Origin: Caulobacterales bacterium
Lineage (GTDB): Bacteria; Pseudomonadota; Alphaproteobacteria; Caulobacterales; Caulobacteraceae
Direction of reading: 5' to 3'
NCBI GenBank assembly: GCA_017302105.1
Contig: JAFLCS010000004.1
Span: 124,001 to 188,000, forward strand
DNA: 64,000 nt
Shown here: one piece after another, positions 28,866-38,352 of the stretch
Position numbering within the stretch: position 1 is the first letter of the stretch
How the letters are laid out: every line of letters begins with the position of its first letter
Notes under the pieces: model-generated
Database searches by the model: none
Seen by the model: the letters and a program-made list of their open reading frames with translations, nothing else
What the model was told of the DNA's origin: nothing
Made by a program: the position numbers and the translations under genes

Positions 28866-30089
28866 ATGCGGCGTGTCGTCGTCACTGGACTGGGTATCGT
28901 CTCGTCAATCGGCGACGGAGCCGATGCGGTCGCCCATTCGCTGAGGTCCGCCCGCTCGGGTATCGTGGCCTCCCCCGAGTTCGCCGAGCACGGATTTCGG
29001 TCCCAGGTCTGGGCTCCGCCGGCCATCGGCGACTGGACCGAACGTGTTGACCGCCGGGCCTCGCGCTTCCTGGCAGCCGGCACAGCCTGGGCCCACATAG
29101 CCTTCGATGAGGCCCTGAAGGACAGCGGCCTGAGCGCCGACGAGATCAAGGACGAGCGTATCGGCTTGATCGTCGGCGAGGGCGGCCCCTCGACCCAGGT
29201 GATCATCGAGGCGGCCCAGACCACACTCGAAAAGGGTTCGCCCAAGCGCATCGGCCCGTTCGCCGTGCCCAAGGCCATGGCCTCAGGCCCCTCTGCCGTG
29301 CTGGCGACCTGGTTCGAGCTGAAGGGCATCAACTATTCAATCTCCTCCGCCTGTGCGACCAGCGCTCACTGCATCGGCGCAGCCGCCGAACAGATACAGT
29401 GGGGCAAGCAGGACGTGGTCTTCGCCGGTGGCTGTGAGGACCTGTCGTGGTCGATGTCGAACCTGTTCGACGCCATGGGTGCCATGTCATCCAACTTCAA
29501 CGACACCCCGGCCACGGCCAGCCGCGCCTATGACGTCAACCGCGACGGCTTCGTCATCGCCGGCGGCGCCGGCATCGTGGTGCTGGAAGAATATGAGCGG
29601 GCCAAGGCGCGCGGCGCGACCATCTACGCCGAGGTCGTCGGCTACGGCGCCAACTCGGACGGCTACGACATGGTCGCGCCCTCGGGGGAGGGGGCCGAAC
29701 GCTGCATGAAGATGGCCCTGGCCGAGGCCGGCGGACGCAAGATCGACTATCTGAACCCGCACGGCACCTCGACCCCGGTCGGAGACCAGCGCGAGATGGG
29801 GGCCGTGCGCAACGTCTTTGGTCAGGCCGTGCCGATGATTTCCTCGACCAAGAGCCTGTCAGGCCACTCGCTGGGCGCGGCGGGCGTGCAGGAGGCGATC
29901 TATTGCCTCCTGATGCTCAAGCACGGCTTCGCCGCCGAGAGCGCCCATATCGAAACGCTCGACCCCGAATTCGAGGGGATGCCGATCCTGCGTCAACGCC
30001 ACGACGGTGAGCTGACCACCGTCATGTCGAACTCATTCGGCTTCGGTGGAACAAACGCGACGCTGATTCTGTCCAAGGACGGTCTGTAG
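28866..30089 (+). CDS. fabB: 3-oxoacyl-[ACP] synthase I
   Basis: A 407-residue condensing enzyme starting [16 protein letters not shown]. The active cysteine is C163 in [12 protein letters not shown]; the two histidines lie in [11 protein letters not shown] and SGHSLGAAG. FabB elongates the cis-3-decenoyl-ACP made by FabA, so the two together make unsaturated fatty acids. AAGGAGG ends four bases before the ATG. fabI, which often follows in related bacteria, is absent here. Confidence 0.96.
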   Translation: MRRVVVTGLGIVSSIGDGADAVAHSLRSARSGIVASPEFAEHGFRSQVWAPPAIGDWTERVDRRASRFLAAGTAWAHIAFDEALKDSGLSADEIKDERIGLIVGEGGPSTQVIIEAAQTTLEKGSPKRIGPFAVPKAMASGPSAVLATWFELKGINYSISSACATSAHCIGAAAEQIQWGKQDVVFAGGCEDLSWSMSNLFDAMGAMSSNFNDTPATASRAYDVNRDGFVIAGGAGIVVLEEYERAKARGATIYAEVVGYGANSDGYDMVAPSGEGAERCMKMALAEAGGRKIDYLNPHGTSTPVGDQREMGAVRNVFGQAVPMISSTKSLSGHSLGAAGVQEAIYCLLMLKHGFAAESAHIETLDPEFEGMPILRQRHDGELTTVMSNSFGFGGTNATLILSKDGL

Positions 30090-30109
30090 CCACTCGCGAA
30101 CCCTCGGCA

Positions 30110-30134
30110 CCCGCGCGGATTGGTCCCGCGCGGG
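30110..30134. terminator. GC hairpin between convergent fabB and M13 protease genes
   Basis: CCCGCGCGG and CCGCGCGGG form a nine-base-pair stem with a seven-base loop, midway in the 62-base gap between the two convergent genes. There is no T tract on either side, so it would be a weak bidirectional terminator. Confidence 0.45.
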
Positions 30135-30151
30135 GGGTCTGAGGCCAGATC

Positions 30152-32281
30152 CTACCAGAGCCGGACGCGATCTTCCGGGGCCAGATAATAGGCATTGCCC
30201 GGCGTCACGCCGAAAGCCTCGTACCAGGCGTCGATGTTGCGCAGCGGCCCGATCACGCGGAACTGGGTCGGGCTATGCGGATCGGTGGCGATCATCTGCT
30301 GCATCCGCGCCTCGCGCATGGCGGCCCGCCAGACCTGGGCCCAGCCGTAGAAGATACGCTGGTCGCCGGTCGTGCCGTCGATGACCGGGGCAGGCTGGCC
30401 ATCCAGAGACAGGTGATAGGCCTCCAGCGCGAGGGTCACCCCGGCCAGATCGCCGATGTTCTCTCCCATGGTCAGGCCGCCCTGGACGTGGAAGCCCGGC
30501 AGGGCCTCGTAGCTGTCGTACTGGGCACCGAGCCGCGCGGTCTGGGCCTCGAAGCGGGTCTCGTCCTCGGGCGTCCACCATTCACGCAGCGCGCCCGTGC
30601 CATCGGACTTGCGGCCCTGATCGTCAAAGCCGTGGCCGATCTCGTGGCCGATCACGCCGCCGATACCGCCATAGTTCACGGCCGGGTCCGCCGACGGATC
30701 GAAGAAGGGCGGCTGCAAAATGGCGGCGGGGAAGACGATTTCGTTCTTGGTCGATGAATAGTAGGCGTTCACCGTCTGCGGGGTCATGCCCCATTCGTCA
30801 TTGTCGACCGGCCCGCCGAGACGGCCCAGGCGGAAATTCCATTCAAAGGCGCGTGCACGCTGCTGATTTCCGACCAGGTCGCCCGCCTGGATGTCGAGGC
30901 CGGAATAGTCGCGCCACTGGTCAGGATAGCCGATCTTGACGTTGAACAGCTCCAGCTTGGCCAGGGCCTCGGCGCGGGTTTCCGGGCTCATCCAGGCCAG
31001 GGTCTGAATGCGCGCGGCCATGGCCCGCCGAAGATTGGCCACCAACTCCTGCATCTGGGCGCGGCTTTCAGGCGGGAACCAGCGCTCGACGTACAGCCGA
31101 CCCAGCGGCTGGCCCATCAGGCCCTCGGTATAGGCGACCCCGCGTCGCTCGCGGCTGCGCTGTTCGGGCTGCCCGCCCAGTTCACGCAGGCGGAAGGCAT
31201 AGTTGGCGTCCACGAAGCGCTGTGACAGCAGCGGCGCCGCCTGGTCGACGATGGCAAAGGCCTGCCAGGCCTGGAGCGTCGACACCGGCGCTTCGGCGAA
31301 GGCCTGGGCCATCGGTGCAAAGGCCGTGTTCTGGGCGACGATGAAACGGTCGTGGTCGCCAAACCCGGCAGCTCCGAGGAAGGTGCGCCAGTCGATGCCC
31401 GGAGCCGCAGCTTCCAGCTCCGCCACAGTCATCGGATTATAGGTCCGGTCACGGTTGCGGCTCTCGGTCGGGGTCCAGTGCGCCTGGGCCAGCCGCGTCT
31501 CGAAGGCGACGACTGCATCGGCCGCCGCCACCGGATCCGCCCAGCCGACCATCGTCAGCATCTGCTCGACATAGGCGCGGTAGGCCGCCAGCTTGTCGGC
31601 AAAACGGGCCTCCAGATAGTAGTCACGGTTCGGAAGCCCCAGCCCGCCCTGGGCGAGATAGGCCTCATAGACCTCTGGATTGCGGGCGTCGTCATTGACG
31701 AAGCTGCCGAACAGGGCCCGGCCGTTCCCCCGGAAGGAGCTCCCCATCAGAGCCGACATCTCGGCATGGGTCGTCGTCGCGCGCACCGCAGCCAGGAAGG
31801 GCTGAATCGGCTGATCGTCGAGTTGCTCCACCCGATCCACGTCCATGAACGAGTCATACAGCGTCTGGATCTTGCCCTCGTCCGAGCCGGCCTCCAGATC
31901 CGTCCGCTGCGCGAGATCCTCCACCAGGGTCCGTAGCCTGTTCTCCGACAGCTCTGCCAGCATATCGAAGGCCCCATAGCGCGTACGATCCGCGGGGATC
32001 TCGAGCGCATCGAGAAACCGGCCATTGGCGAAGCGGTTGAAGTCGTCGCCCGGCGCGACCGAGGTGTCGCGGCCCGCCATATCGAAACCCCAGGTGCCGA
32101 AGCGTGGCGCTTCCGTTCCGTGGACCAGGCCGGTCGACTGCGCCGCGGTGGCGTCGCGCCCGACGATCGATACCGTTGCGCAAAGCTCATCCAGGCAGGG
32201 ATGTTCGCCCTCCTGGGCCGAAGCCGGGCCGGTCGAGATGAGGGTCAGGGCGCTGGCGGCCAGAAGCAGGGACTTGGTCAT
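30152..32281 (-). CDS. Secreted M13 (neprilysin/PepO-like) metallopeptidase
   Basis: A 709-residue zinc protease starting MTKSLLLAASALTLISTGPASAQ, a standard signal peptide. The zinc motif HEIGH (GVIGHEIGHGFDDQGR) is near residue 545, the third ligand region is ENIGDLAG, and NAYY with the C-terminal RLW is conserved as in neprilysins. These enzymes cleave oligopeptides in the periplasm. The gene stands alone, divergent from the Kef-type antiporter. Confidence 0.92.
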   Translation of the reverse strand: MTKSLLLAASALTLISTGPASAQEGEHPCLDELCATVSIVGRDATAAQSTGLVHGTEAPRFGTWGFDMAGRDTSVAPGDDFNRFANGRFLDALEIPADRTRYGAFDMLAELSENRLRTLVEDLAQRTDLEAGSDEGKIQTLYDSFMDVDRVEQLDDQPIQPFLAAVRATTTHAEMSALMGSSFRGNGRALFGSFVNDDARNPEVYEAYLAQGGLGLPNRDYYLEARFADKLAAYRAYVEQMLTMVGWADPVAAADAVVAFETRLAQAHWTPTESRNRDRTYNPMTVAELEAAAPGIDWRTFLGAAGFGDHDRFIVAQNTAFAPMAQAFAEAPVSTLQAWQAFAIVDQAAPLLSQRFVDANYAFRLRELGGQPEQRSRERRGVAYTEGLMGQPLGRLYVERWFPPESRAQMQELVANLRRAMAARIQTLAWMSPETRAEALAKLELFNVKIGYPDQWRDYSGLDIQAGDLVGNQQRARAFEWNFRLGRLGGPVDNDEWGMTPQTVNAYYSSTKNEIVFPAAILQPPFFDPSADPAVNYGGIGGVIGHEIGHGFDDQGRKSDGTGALREWWTPEDETRFEAQTARLGAQYDSYEALPGFHVQGGLTMGENIGDLAGVTLALEAYHLSLDGQPAPVIDGTTGDQRIFYGWAQVWRAAMREARMQQMIATDPHSPTQFRVIGPLRNIDAWYEAFGVTPGNAYYLAPEDRVRLW

Positions 32282-32409
32282 GGAAATCCTCGGAAGGGGC
32301 ACGGAAGAGAGCGCGGCCATGCACGGAAACTACGATTTTGAAGGCCTGGCGGCACAAATGCCCCTTAATTAATTTTCATGCGGCCGTGTGCGTCCCCTAG
32401 ATTGTCTGC

Positions 32410-34233
32410 ATGACTCACGGACCCGCCCCCACCGAATACAAGGACATCTTCGTCTTTCTGGCGGCGGCCGGCATCCTCGTGCCACTGTTCAGTCGCCTGA
32501 AGGTCAGCCCGATCCTGGGGTTCCTGGCGGCTGGGGTCCTGCTTGGTCCCGATGGGCTGGGCCGGCTGGCCGGAACCTTTGACTGGATCGACATTCTGAC
32601 GATTTCGGACCGGACCCAGATCGAGGTGCTGGCCGAGCTGGGCGTCGTCTTTCTGATGTTCACGATCGGCCTGGAGCTGAGCTGGGAGCGTCTCAAGTCC
32701 ATGCGCCGACTGGTTTTCGGAATGGGCATGGCCCAGATCGTGATCTGCGCCACTCTGCTGGCCGTCCTGTTCTATCTGATGGGGCGAGGCGTCGGGGGGG
32801 CCATGGTGCTGGGCTTTGCCCTGGCCCTGTCCTCGACGGCGGTGGTGATGCCGGTGATGGCCGAGCGCGGGCGGCTGTCGACCACGGCGGGCCGTTCGAC
32901 CTTTTCGGTCTTGCTGGCCCAGGACCTGGCGGTCGCCCCGATCCTCATCATGGTGGCGGTACTGGGCTCGGGGGTCGGCGATGACGGCCTCAATCCCGCT
33001 GTGATCGGCCAGGCCCTCGCCAGTCTGCTGCCCTCGGTGATCGGAGTCGGACTGCTGGTGCTGCTGGGGCGGATCGGCCTACGCCCCATGTTCCGGTCCG
33101 TGGCGCGCACCCGCAACACCGAGATGTTTCTGGCGACCTGTCTGTTTGTCGTTCTGGGAACGGTCTTCCTGGCCCAGGTCACCGGCCTGTCGCCCGCCGT
33201 CGGTGCCCTTGTCGCAGGTCTGCTCATCGCCGAGACGGAGTTCCGGCGCGAAGTCGAGGTCACCATCGAGCCGTTCAAGGGCTTGCTGCTCGGCGTTTTC
33301 TTCGTTTCGGTCGGGGTCGGCCTGGACCTGGATGCCGTAGCCGTCGCGCCGGTGACCATTCTGTCGATCGCCACCCTGCTGATCGCGATCAAGGCCGGGG
33401 CCATCTTCGCTGTGGCACGGGCCTTCAAGGTTCCGCGCGGTGCGGCCCTGGAAACGGCTCTGGTGCTGGGGCCGGCGGGTGAGTTCGCCTTCGTCATCCT
33501 GAACGAGGCCATCGGCCATGGCGTGGTCGGTCGGGATTTCGCCCAGGGCGTGCTGCTGTCAGCGACCATTAGCCTGTTCGCCGTGCCTATTCTGGCGGCC
33601 CTGGCTCCGCGGATCGACCGGCGTATCCTGCCCAAGACCGATCTCAGCGATGCCCCCACGCCCGAGCTCGCCGACACCCAGCCCGAATCTCCGCCGGTCA
33701 TCATCGTCGGCTACGGTCGGGTCGGTCAGCTGATCGGTGATCTGCTGACGGAGCATGGGGTCGGGTTCCTGGCGGTCGACGCGGACCCGACCCAGGTTTC
33801 CAACGCCAGGCGCGCCGGCATTCCCGTCTGGTATGGAGACGCGGCCCGGCCGGACCTGCTGGAGAAGCTGGGTCTCCCCGCCGCCAAGGCCGCCATTGTG
33901 ACCATGGACGCCCCCTCCAAGGTGGATGAGATATGCCGCAGCGTGCGCCATCTTCGGTCGGACATCATTCTGGTGGCCCGCGCCCGCGACGAGAAACACG
34001 CCGCTCGCCTCTATCAGCTGGGGGTTACCGACGCGGTGCCCGAAACGACGGAGGCGAGCCTGCAACTGGCCGAGAACGCCCTGGTCGACCTGGGTATTCC
34101 CATGGGCCTCGTCCTGGCGTCGATCCATCAGAAGCGCGAGGAGTTCCGCAAGGTCTTCCAGGCCTCCATGCCTGAAGGGCGCAAGCGCCCGACTCGCGCT
34201 TTGCGCGGTCGCCTTGGAACGCCGACGGGCTAG
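32410..34233 (+). CDS. Kef-type (CPA2) cation:proton antiporter with RCK/TrkA-N domain
   Basis: A 607-residue transporter. Residues 10-400 give about 12 membrane helices with the CPA2 features GFLAAGVLLGP and SSTAVVMPVMAERG. From about residue 428 there is a Rossmann RCK domain (VIIVGYGRVGQLIGDLL ... VDADPTQV) that binds nucleotides. Such KefB/KefC proteins export K+ in exchange for protons, often under electrophile control. No KefF/KefG ancillary gene is next to it. An AT-rich TTAATTAA lies 38 bases upstream of the ATG. Its stop shares CTAG with the PH-domain gene. Confidence 0.9.
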   Translation: MTHGPAPTEYKDIFVFLAAAGILVPLFSRLKVSPILGFLAAGVLLGPDGLGRLAGTFDWIDILTISDRTQIEVLAELGVVFLMFTIGLELSWERLKSMRRLVFGMGMAQIVICATLLAVLFYLMGRGVGGAMVLGFALALSSTAVVMPVMAERGRLSTTAGRSTFSVLLAQDLAVAPILIMVAVLGSGVGDDGLNPAVIGQALASLLPSVIGVGLLVLLGRIGLRPMFRSVARTRNTEMFLATCLFVVLGTVFLAQVTGLSPAVGALVAGLLIAETEFRREVEVTIEPFKGLLLGVFFVSVGVGLDLDAVAVAPVTILSIATLLIAIKAGAIFAVARAFKVPRGAALETALVLGPAGEFAFVILNEAIGHGVVGRDFAQGVLLSATISLFAVPILAALAPRIDRRILPKTDLSDAPTPELADTQPESPPVIIVGYGRVGQLIGDLLTEHGVGFLAVDADPTQVSNARRAGIPVWYGDAARPDLLEKLGLPAAKAAIVTMDAPSKVDEICRSVRHLRSDIILVARARDEKHAARLYQLGVTDAVPETTEASLQLAENALVDLGIPMGLVLASIHQKREEFRKVFQASMPEGRKRPTRALRGRLGTPTG

Positions 34234-34748
34234 TCGGACGGGCTGTGCCGGGCGTCTTCCTGAGCGCCCTTGGCGTTCAGCATGGCCCGCTTGAATCCCA
34301 GGGGGTCCTGGATCATGTGCAGCACATTGGTGCCCTCTTCGGAGGCCGTCAGAATCTCGATGTCGCCATAGCCGAAAATGCGCCCCAGCAGCGATTGTTC
34401 GGTCTTCACATCGTTCAGCTTGTCGAGGATCGAATCCGAGACCTGCTTGTTGAGGACTCCGTCCATCTGGATCACCCGGCGATCAGTCAGCACGCACATC
34501 TGGTTGGACCAGACCTGATACTCCCAGATCCAGAATCCCAACGGCACCAGGGCCAGGGGCGTTGTCCAGGCCCAGTAAGGCGACCCCGCTACGCGAAGCC
34601 AGATCGCACTGACCACAACAGCCAGGACCAGGATTGCCCACAACACGGTCTTGGCCAGAAGCACCAGCCAGTGCGGCCGGGCGATCAGCAGAACCTGCTC
34701 GTCGGTGCCCAGCACCTGTGCCAGATAGCCGCTCGGTTGGATGGTCAT
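34230..34748 (-). CDS. Membrane protein with bacterial PH domain (bPH_2/DUF304)
   Basis: About 172 residues from MTIQPSGYLAQVLG. Two membrane helices (VLLAKTVLWAILVLAVVVSAIWL and PLALVPLGFWIWEY) are followed by a PH-like domain. The latter carries the pattern VLTDRRVIQMDGVLNKQVSDSILDKLNDVKTEQSLLGRIFGYGDIEI, split here only for description; the DRRV, DVKTEQS and LGRIFGYGDI motifs define the family. No function is established. It ends on the last bases of the antiporter gene. Confidence 0.84.
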   Translation of the reverse strand: MTIQPSGYLAQVLGTDEQVLLIARPHWLVLLAKTVLWAILVLAVVVSAIWLRVAGSPYWAWTTPLALVPLGFWIWEYQVWSNQMCVLTDRRVIQMDGVLNKQVSDSILDKLNDVKTEQSLLGRIFGYGDIEILTASEEGTNVLHMIQDPLGFKRAMLNAKGAQEDARHSPSD

Positions 34749-34805
34749 GCGTTCCTCCGTGCGCGCCGAAACTAGCGTATCGACGGTCGGTGGCAACCGG
34801 CCGGA

Positions 34806-35546
34806 TCAGGCCGGGGTGACGACCATCATGTAGTTGACCGAGGCGTCGCGGCTCTCGCGCCAGATGCCCTTGAACGGCTCATACTCGACACCGAAGGGGC
34901 CTTCGATGCTGAACGGCTCACCCTCGATGAACTGTCGGATCTCGTCCGGTGTGAGAAACTGTGACCAGTCGTGGGTCCCCGCCGGCACCCAGCGCAGGAC
35001 ATATTCGGCGCCGACCTTGGCTAGGGCCAGGGATTTGAGCGTACGGTTCAGGGTCGCCACGATCATCAGGCCGCCCGGCTTCATCAGGCGGGCCGTATTG
35101 ATCAGAAAGCTGCGTGGATCCGCGACGTGCTCGATCACTTCCATGTTCAGCACGACATCGAACCGATGATCCTGGTCGAGCAGGGCCTCGGCGGTCGAGG
35201 CCCGATAGTCGATCGACAGGCCCTGTGCCACGGCATGGGCTGAGGCCGCGTGAATGTTCTGCTCAGAGGCATCGACACCTGTGACCTCGAACCCCAGCCG
35301 GGTCATCGGCTCGGACAACAGCCCGCCACCACAGCCGATGTCGAGCAGACGCAGCCCCTGGAAGGGACGCGACGAGCGGATATTGCGGTCAAAATGGGCC
35401 GCCGCCCGATCGCGGATGAAACCCAGCCGCACCGGATTGAACCTGTGCAGGGGGGCAAACGGACCGGCAGCGTCCCACCACCGATCCGCCAGGGCGGAAA
35501 ACCGGGCGACGTCGTCAGGATCGATGCTGGAATTCGCTTGAGCCAT
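34806..35546 (-). CDS. ubiG: Ubiquinone biosynthesis O-methyltransferase
   Basis: A 246-residue SAM-dependent enzyme. DIGCGGG (residues 69-75) is SAM motif [12 protein letters not shown] is motif II, and the C-terminal [14 protein letters not shown] is typical of UbiG. It catalyses both O-methylations in ubiquinone synthesis. It is divergent from lysC with a 69-base gap containing a perfect palindrome. ubiG beside lysC is a common alphaproteobacterial order. Confidence 0.93.
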   Translation of the reverse strand: MAQANSSIDPDDVARFSALADRWWDAAGPFAPLHRFNPVRLGFIRDRAAAHFDRNIRSSRPFQGLRLLDIGCGGGLLSEPMTRLGFEVTGVDASEQNIHAASAHAVAQGLSIDYRASTAEALLDQDHRFDVVLNMEVIEHVADPRSFLINTARLMKPGGLMIVATLNRTLKSLALAKVGAEYVLRWVPAGTHDWSQFLTPDEIRQFIEGEPFSIEGPFGVEYEPFKGIWRESRDASVNYMMVVTPA

Positions 35547-35588
35547 TGCGCCTGGGTGATGGACGCCCTATCGCCCCATGGCAAGCGG

Positions 35589-35602
35589 TTTGCCCGGGCA
35601 AA
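35589..35602. promoter_or_regulatory. Perfect 14-bp palindrome between ubiG and lysC
   Basis: TTTGCCCGGGCAAA is a perfect inverted repeat that ends 13 bases before the lysC ATG and 42 bases from the divergent ubiG start. Its place and symmetry fit a dimeric regulator's operator. It is not part of either coding sequence. Confidence 0.45.
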
Positions 35603-35615
35603 GAGATAGGCGCTC

Positions 35616-36869
35616 ATGTCGCGACTGGTGATGAAGTTCGGTGGCACCTCGATGGCCGACCTCGAACGCATCCGCAAATCCGCAGCGATCGTGGCTGCAG
35701 AGGTCGCCGCCGGCCGCAAGGTCGCCGTGGTCGTTTCGGCCATGGCCGGCCAGACCAACCAGCTGGTGGCCTGGACCGATCAGATCGGCCCGGCCGCTCC
35801 CGGCGTCCCCGACAGTGACGATGAGTACGATGTCGTTGTCACCACCGGCGAACAGATCACTTCGGGACTGATGGCTCTGACCATGCGCAACATGGGCCTG
35901 AACGCGAGGTCGTGGCTAGGCTGGCAGCTGCCGATCCGAACCGATGACGCCCATGGCAAGGCGCGCATTGCCGACATCGACGGCGAGGCACTCGGCCGCT
36001 CGATGGATTCCGGAGTTGTGGCCATCATTCCCGGATTCCAGGGCGTCACCGAACAGGACCGCGTGTCCGCCCTGGGCCGGGGAGGATCGGATACCTCGGC
36101 GGTGGCGGTGGCGGCGGCGCTGGGCTGTCCGTGTGATATCTACACCGATGTCGACGGCGTCTATACGACCGACCCCCGCATCGAGTCCCGTGCGCGACGG
36201 CTGGATCGCGTCTCCTATGAAGAGATGCTTGAGCTCGCCTCACTGGGTGCCAAGGTGCTTCAGACGCGTTCAGTCGAGCTGGCCATGGCCTACAAGGTAC
36301 CTGTGCGAGTGCTGTCGAGTTTTGTCGATCCCGAGACCGGCCGCGGCGTCGGCGGCACGGTGATCTGTGAAGAGGATGAGATCGTGGAAAAGCGGATCGT
36401 GTCGGGCGTCGCCATGAGCCGGGATGAAGCCCGGATCACCCTGCTGGGCCTGCCGGATCGGGCCGATGCCACGGCGACCGTCTTTGCCCGCCTGGGCGAG
36501 GCCAACATCAATGTCGACATGATCGTCCAGTCCGAAACACGCAGCGCCGACCTGACCAACCTGGTCTTCACTGTGGGGCGGCGTGACGCGCGTGGTGCCG
36601 CCGAGCTGATGGAATCGATTCGCTCCGAGATTCACTTCGAGGAATGTCGCGTCGACGGGGACGTGGCCAAGGTGTCGGTTGTCGGCGTCGGGATGCGCAG
36701 CCACGCCGGCGTGGCCGAAACGATGTTCCGCGCACTGGCCGACAAGGGCATCAAGCTCCTCGCGATCTCGACGTCCGAGATCAAGATCAGCGTCCTGATC
36801 GACGCCGCCTATACCGAGCTGGCGGTTCGGTCGCTTCATGCCGCCTATGGTTTGGCCGAACCGGCCTAA
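35616..36869 (+). CDS. lysC: Aspartate kinase
   Basis: A 417-residue aspartokinase. KFGGTS (residues 7-12) and the nucleotide segment GRGGSDTSAVAVAAAL are intact, followed by two ACT domains from about residue 265 that usually give feedback control by lysine and threonine. It makes aspartyl phosphate, the first step to lysine, threonine and methionine. A perfect palindrome lies just upstream. Its stop overlaps lysA's stop by four bases. In related genomes ptsP usually follows directly; here lysA sits between. Confidence 0.96.
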   Translation: MSRLVMKFGGTSMADLERIRKSAAIVAAEVAAGRKVAVVVSAMAGQTNQLVAWTDQIGPAAPGVPDSDDEYDVVVTTGEQITSGLMALTMRNMGLNARSWLGWQLPIRTDDAHGKARIADIDGEALGRSMDSGVVAIIPGFQGVTEQDRVSALGRGGSDTSAVAVAAALGCPCDIYTDVDGVYTTDPRIESRARRLDRVSYEEMLELASLGAKVLQTRSVELAMAYKVPVRVLSSFVDPETGRGVGGTVICEEDEIVEKRIVSGVAMSRDEARITLLGLPDRADATATVFARLGEANINVDMIVQSETRSADLTNLVFTVGRRDARGAAELMESIRSEIHFEECRVDGDVAKVSVVGVGMRSHAGVAETMFRALADKGIKLLAISTSEIKISVLIDAAYTELAVRSLHAAYGLAEPA

Positions 36870-38137
36870 AGCCAGTCCGGCACCCGCTCTCGCGCCAGAA
36901 CGTCCGCGTAGTCTGGACGGGAACGCACCAGCGCCCATCGTTCGCCATCCACGAGCACCTCTGGGGCCGGCAGCCGGCTGTTGTATTCGCTGGCCATGGA
37001 GGCGGCATAGGCCCCGGCTCCTCGGAACGCCACCAGGTCGCCGGCCTGCATCGGCGGCAAGGTCCGACCGCGCGCGAAGGTGTCCCCGCTTTCGCAGACC
37101 GGGCCGACGACGTCATAGGCGACCGGGGTGCCCGCCCGTGGCGCGACCGGCACGATCTCATGCCAGGCATCGTAGAGGGTCGGGCGCAGCAGATCGTTCA
37201 TGCCGGCGTCCAGCACCAGAAACGTCGGTCCGACCGCCCGGCGATTGACGTGGATCACACGGCTCAGAAGAAGGCCGGCATTGGCGACGATGGACCGTCC
37301 CGGCTCCACCGCCAGCCTGACCCCAAGATCCGCAAAAACCTCGGCGGCGACCGCGGCCATATCCATCGGTGTCGCCCCGGCAGCGGCGTCGCCATAGTCC
37401 ACGCCCAGTCCACCGCCCAGGTCGATCCGCTCGATCGCCCGGCCCTCCCCCCGCAAGGTGAGCGTCATCTCGCGCAGAACCGTCCAGGCGTCGCGGAACG
37501 GACCGGTTTCACGGATCTGGCTCCCGATATGGCAGCCGAGGCCGACCGCGCTCACCCGTCCGTCATCCTGGGCGCGGCGATAGAGCTGAAGGGCCTCGTC
37601 GACAGAGATGCCGAACTTGGCGTTCGACTTGCCGGTCGAAATCTTGTCGTGACCGCCCGCAGCCACATCGGGATTCACACGCAACACGACCAGCGGTTGG
37701 ACACCCTGGGACGCCGCCCGGGCGCTCAGGCGCTCATACTCGGGCCTGGACTCGACATTGATCTGCATCCCCGGAAGCGTCAGGGCAAAGGCCAGTTCGG
37801 CATCCGTCTTTCCCATGCCGGAAAAGATGATCCGCTCCGGCGCGATACCGGCCGCCAGGGCCCGGCGGATTTCGCCTTCGGACACGGTATCGGCACCGGC
37901 CCGTTCTGCCGCCAGAACCTTCAGGACCGACAGGCTGGCATTGGCCTTGACGGCGTAGGCGACCAGGCAGTCCATCCCGGCGAAGGCCACTCGATACGCC
38001 CCATAGCCCGCACGCAGGGCTCCGGCGGAATAGACATAGGCCGGGGTGCCAACCGCCTGGGCCAGGGTCGCCAGGCAGACGCCTTCGGTCCGGAGGCCCG
38101 GATTCATCGGCTCAATGCCACAGTCTGGTTCGGTCAT
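36866..38137 (-). CDS. lysA: Diaminopimelate decarboxylase
   Basis: A 423-residue PLP enzyme. The PLP lysine is K64 in AYAVKANASL. HIGSQI and the glycine-rich phosphate site DLGGGLGVDYG are present, and GPVCESGDTF carries the substrate cysteine-glutamate. It makes L-lysine from meso-diaminopimelate, the last step of the route that lysC opens. It converges on lysC with a shared CTAA. About 25 bases before its ATG the leader has a 9-bp hairpin. Confidence 0.95.
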   Translation of the reverse strand: MTEPDCGIEPMNPGLRTEGVCLATLAQAVGTPAYVYSAGALRAGYGAYRVAFAGMDCLVAYAVKANASLSVLKVLAAERAGADTVSEGEIRRALAAGIAPERIIFSGMGKTDAELAFALTLPGMQINVESRPEYERLSARAASQGVQPLVVLRVNPDVAAGGHDKISTGKSNAKFGISVDEALQLYRRAQDDGRVSAVGLGCHIGSQIRETGPFRDAWTVLREMTLTLRGEGRAIERIDLGGGLGVDYGDAAAGATPMDMAAVAAEVFADLGVRLAVEPGRSIVANAGLLLSRVIHVNRRAVGPTFLVLDAGMNDLLRPTLYDAWHEIVPVAPRAGTPVAYDVVGPVCESGDTFARGRTLPPMQAGDLVAFRGAGAYAASMASEYNSRLPAPEVLVDGERWALVRSRPDYADVLARERVPDWL

Positions 38138-38160
38138 GGTTCAGAAACTTCAGAATCGCT

Positions 38161-38200
38161 GGCGGTTCCATAGTGCGCGTACCGAGACGGGGGAACCGCC
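38161..38200 (-). promoter_or_regulatory. Nine-base-pair inverted repeat in the lysA leader
   Basis: GGCGGTTCC (38161-38169) and GGAACCGCC (38192-38200) are perfect inverted arms with a 22-base spacer, 24 bases before the lysA start. The lysA-ptsP divergent gap (215 bases) also has a small CCGGT-gaa-ACCGG hairpin at 38251-38263 and no gene. The large repeat could be an operator or an RNA stem in the lysA leader. Confidence 0.4.
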
Positions 38201-38352
38201 TATCGGACGAGAAGCGCGCCCTGCGAGAGTTGGTGCCGGTCATGCCGAATCCGGTGAAACCGGCCCGGCTCCGGCGCAATTTCGCGTCGCCTCCATTGGC
38301 CTGAGGCGTCCGGTCCCGTAGGCAGGGATGCCACTCTGGGAAAAAGGAGGTC

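Noticed and set aside
32365-32372. TTAATTAA as a specific operator before the Kef-type antiporter
   Set aside because: It is a palindrome, but an AT-rich patch in a promoter is expected by itself; nothing else supports regulator binding.
35547-36000. Lysine riboswitch ahead of lysC
   Set aside because: The gap to ubiG is only 69 bases, too short for the lysine aptamer, and nothing resembling its core is visible.
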